Assembly: GCA_910584205.1 (NCBI GenBank)
Contig: CAJUAA010000003.1
Span: forward strand, 124,001 to 188,000
Source: an uncultured Lachnospiraceae bacterium
GTDB taxonomy: Bacteria > Bacillota > Clostridia > Lachnospirales > Lachnospiraceae
DNA: 64,000 nucleotides
Direction: 5' to 3'
Notes under the pieces: generated by a model
What the model was told of the DNA's origin: nothing
The model's database searches: none
What the model saw: the letters and a program-made list of their open reading frames with translations, nothing else
In this document: in pieces, positions 61,856-64,000 of the stretch
Layout: each line of letters begins with the position of its first letter
Numbering within the stretch: the stretch's first letter is position 1
Position numbers and translations under genes: made by a program

Positions 61856-61885
61856 TTGACAGACGGCCGCCTTTACCCATATAAT
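61856..61885 (+). promoter_or_regulatory. Promoter of ilvB leader
   Basis: TTGACA (61856-61861) and a perfect TATAAT (61880-61885), 18 bases apart, directly before the T-box leader. Bases 61691-61855 hold no gene. Confidence 0.85.
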
Positions 61886-61899
61886 AGATACCATAGTTT

Positions 61900-62176
61900 T
61901 CAAGGACAGCAAATGCAGTGACAGGGAGGAGTACGCAGCGTTCCGATGCCCAGAGAGGAGATGGCCGGTGAGAATCTCCGTGACGGTGTTGTGGAAGTAG
62001 CCCTCGAGCAGCGGACCCAACGGCATACGCCCAGTAGGCTCCGACGCGTTCCCGCGTTACAGGGAGACGATATAGGCAGGACCTGTATCGGATGAGTGCA
62101 GAGAACTTTCTCTGAATTTAGGTGGTACCACGGATGCAAGATCCGCCCTGAGCGTGACAGCTTGGGGCGTTTTTTA
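61900..62176 (+). promoter_or_regulatory. T-box leader controlling ilvB
   Basis: A tRNA-sensing leader. The stem I region carries GGAGGAGTA and AGAGAG motifs and a distal loop CCGGTGAGA. A pairing of the form GAA-GTA-G-CCC (61994-62003) suggests the specifier codon GTA (valine, 61997-61999). The T-box sequence TAGGTGGTACCACGG is at 62119-62133 or so. A terminator (CGCCCTGAGC/GCTTGGGGCG with T6, 62144-62176) follows. Uncharged tRNA would stabilise the antiterminator and switch ilvB on. The specifier identity is my reading and not proven. Confidence 0.9.
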
Positions 62177-62218
62177 TGCACAGAAAACAGATGGAGAACG
62201 AAAAAGGAGGTTATGAAA

Positions 62219-63937
62219 ATGAAACAGATTTCAGGAAACCGATTGCTGGTCAATGCTCTGAAAGAAGAAGGGGTGGAGGTCGTCTTTGGCTATCCCGGCG
62301 CCTGCACCATTGATATCAGTGACGAACTGTACCGCCAGAACGACATCGCCGTCGTCCTGCCAAGGCATGAGCAGGCGCTTGCCCACGAGGCGGACGCCTA
62401 CGCCAGAACCACCGGAAAAGTCGGCGTCTGCCTGGTCACCAGCGGTCCAGGCGCCACCAATCTGGTCACCGGCCTGGCCACGGCCAATTATGACAGCGTG
62501 CCTCTGGTATGCTTTACCGGACAGGTGGCAAAGCATCTGATCGGCAACGACGCGTTTCAGGAGGTGGATATCGTCGGCATCACCCGGAACATCACCAAAT
62601 ACAGCGTGACGGTTCGGAACCGGGCGGATCTTGGACGGATTATCAAGGACGCATTCTACATCGCCCGCACCGGACGTCCGGGGCCGGTACTGGTGGACCT
62701 GCCCAAAGACGTGATGGCGGAAATGGGACCGGCGGAATATCCGAAAACTGTCAATCTCCGGGGCTACAAGCCCTACACCAGCATCCATATGGGACAGCTG
62801 AAAAAGGCCATCAAGCTGCTGCAGAAGGCGAAAAAGCCGCTCTTCCTGGCAGGCGGCGGCGTCAACATCGCCCGCGCCAACCCGGAGTTTACCCAGGTAG
62901 TGGAGAAAACCGGCGTCCCGGTAGTCACCACGATTATGGGACGGGGCGCCATCTCTACCCTGCATCCGCTCTACATCGGCAATATCGGCATGCACGGCGC
63001 CTATGCCGCCAACAACGCGGTCAGCAGCTGCGACCTTCTGTTCTCCATCGGAACCCGTTTCAACGACCGGATCACCGGCAGAGTCCATGAGTTCGCGCCC
63101 CACGCCCAGATCGTCCACATCGACATCGACACGGCGTCCATCTCCAAAAATATACAGGTCCACGTCCCCATCGTGGCGGACGCCAAAGAAGCACTCACCC
63201 GGATGAACGAATACGTACAGGAAAATCACTGCAGCAAGTGGCTGGCGCAGATCGAAAGCTGGAAGAAGGAGCACCCACTTGTCATGCGTCCCAACAGCCG
63301 CATGAGCCCCATGGACATCATCGGGGAGATCAACCGGCAGTTTGACGAGGCGCTGATCGTCACGGACGTAGGACAGCATCAGATGCTGGTTTCCCAGTAC
63401 GCGGACATCACGGAGAAAAAACAGCTGGTCACCTCCGGGGGACTCGGCACCATGGGCTACGGGCTTCCCGGCGCCATCGGCGCGCAGATCGGCAATCCGG
63501 GCGTACCGGTCATCTCCATCTCCGGCGACGGCGGCATCCAGATGAACATCCAGGAGATGGCGACGGCGGTACTGGAGGAGCTTCCGATCATCGTCTGCAT
63601 CTTCAACAACGAATATCTGGGCATGGTGCGCCAGTGGCAGAGCCTGTTTTACGGCAAACGCTACGGCATGACCAACTTAAAGGCCGGCGCCCTCTCCCGC
63701 CGCACCGACCGGAAGGAGTATCCGGAATATACCCCGGATTTTGTCCGCCTGGCAGAGAGCTACGGTGCAAAGGGCATCCGCGTCACGAAGAAGGAAGAGA
63801 TCGCCGCCGCATTTGAGGAAGCGAAAAAAAGCACCCGCGTGCCGACGCTCATCGAATTTATCATCGATCCGGACGAAATGGTCTACCCGATGATCAAACC
63901 TGGCGGCACGCTGGAAGATATGATTATGGACTGCTGA
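62219..63937 (+). CDS. ilvB: Acetolactate synthase large subunit
   Basis: A 572-residue thiamine-diphosphate enzyme that condenses pyruvate in valine/leucine/isoleucine synthesis. N-terminal FGYPGACTIDISD and the catalytic glutamate in HEQALAHEADAYAR; FAD-binding centre; C-terminal ThDP motif GDGGIQMNIQEMATAVLEELPIIVCIFNNEYLGMVRQW. The start at 62219 has AAGGAGG at eight bases; an ATG six bases earlier is too close. The small subunit gene is not adjacent in the visible part. It is controlled by the T-box leader upstream. Confidence 0.96.
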   Translation: MKQISGNRLLVNALKEEGVEVVFGYPGACTIDISDELYRQNDIAVVLPRHEQALAHEADAYARTTGKVGVCLVTSGPGATNLVTGLATANYDSVPLVCFTGQVAKHLIGNDAFQEVDIVGITRNITKYSVTVRNRADLGRIIKDAFYIARTGRPGPVLVDLPKDVMAEMGPAEYPKTVNLRGYKPYTSIHMGQLKKAIKLLQKAKKPLFLAGGGVNIARANPEFTQVVEKTGVPVVTTIMGRGAISTLHPLYIGNIGMHGAYAANNAVSSCDLLFSIGTRFNDRITGRVHEFAPHAQIVHIDIDTASISKNIQVHVPIVADAKEALTRMNEYVQENHCSKWLAQIESWKKEHPLVMRPNSRMSPMDIIGEINRQFDEALIVTDVGQHQMLVSQYADITEKKQLVTSGGLGTMGYGLPGAIGAQIGNPGVPVISISGDGGIQMNIQEMATAVLEELPIIVCIFNNEYLGMVRQWQSLFYGKRYGMTNLKAGALSRRTDRKEYPEYTPDFVRLAESYGAKGIRVTKKEEIAAAFEEAKKSTRVPTLIEFIIDPDEMVYPMIKPGGTLEDMIMDC

Positions 63938-63981
63938 CAAACACAGAAAACATCATCTGTCTGATGAAAGGAGATGTAACA

Positions 63982-64000
63982 ATGGATAATACAATGAAAA
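63982..64000 (+). CDS. Start of the next gene (cut by the window edge)
   Basis: An ATG at 63982 with AAAGGAG eight bases upstream begins MDNTMK and runs off the window. The 44-base gap to ilvB suggests it is the next gene of the branched-chain amino acid operon. Too short to identify. Confidence 0.6.

Noticed and set aside
1..64000. CRISPR arrays, rRNA or tRNA genes, prophage
   Set aside because: No regularly spaced repeats, no conserved rRNA stretches, no cloverleaf with a clear anticodon arm and no phage structural genes were noticed on either strand. A tRNA scan would be more sensitive than reading by eye.

Overview
The window looks like a chromosomal segment of a spore-forming, moderately GC-rich Gram-positive anaerobe of the Clostridia, most like a Lachnospiraceae member. 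This is inferred from the rpsF-ssb-rpsR / gdpP-rplI-dnaB housekeeping block, spore genes (cotJ, cwlD), mecA, T-box and TPP leaders, AGGAGG-type ribosome binding sites and many sugar-uptake genes. I saw no rRNA, tRNA, CRISPR array, insertion sequence or phage structural gene.

Region by region: 0.2-6.7 kb holds a TRAP transporter (dctPQM order) in one operon with a GH3 glycosidase, divergent from a LacI-type regulator. 6.7-8.8 kb holds a probable orphan RNA transcript, a short serine-acetyltransferase-like gene and a thiD gene carrying an internal deletion under a TPP riboswitch. 8.8-14.8 kb holds a + strand phosphorelay operon: a lone receiver, a hybrid kinase with Hpt, and a hybrid kinase fused to a DegV lipid-binding domain. 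14.8-20 kb holds a PfkB kinase and an accessory run (HEAT-like, DUF4261, GrpB, Rpn/PD-(D/E)XK). 20-34 kb holds two response regulator / kinase / ABC ATPase / FtsX permease modules in the same order. They flank a MATE exporter with an AraC-GNAT fusion and a sporulation cotJ operon in which CotJA and CotJB are fused.

34-41 kb is a nitroreductase/PNPOx-like gene followed by a decayed carbohydrate locus: fragments of a LacI regulator and a sugar ABC ATPase, an alpha-glucoside PTS gene with a large internal deletion, a GH4 gene frameshifted in a poly-A run, then two tandem RpiR regulators. 41-45.7 kb is a sucrose operon (scrA, scrB, scrR) with two identical palindromic operators. 45.8-51 kb holds cwlD, a GH18 hydrolase, mecA, DUF1858, a MerR regulator and a ferredoxin. 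51-56.3 kb is the replication/ribosome block. 56.4-64 kb holds a CAP lipoprotein, DUF951, a sirtuin, an Sfp-type transferase, an IbrB/IbrA pair, and a T-box-controlled acetolactate synthase with the first codons of the next gene.

The strongest candidate for an undescribed system is the kinase-receiver-DegV fusion and its operon. Its phosphorelay has no recognisable DNA-binding output and may instead end on a fatty-acid-binding domain. Also notable are the self-contained operator logic in the two two-component/ABC modules and the purine-rich orphan transcript at about 6.74-7.06 kb.
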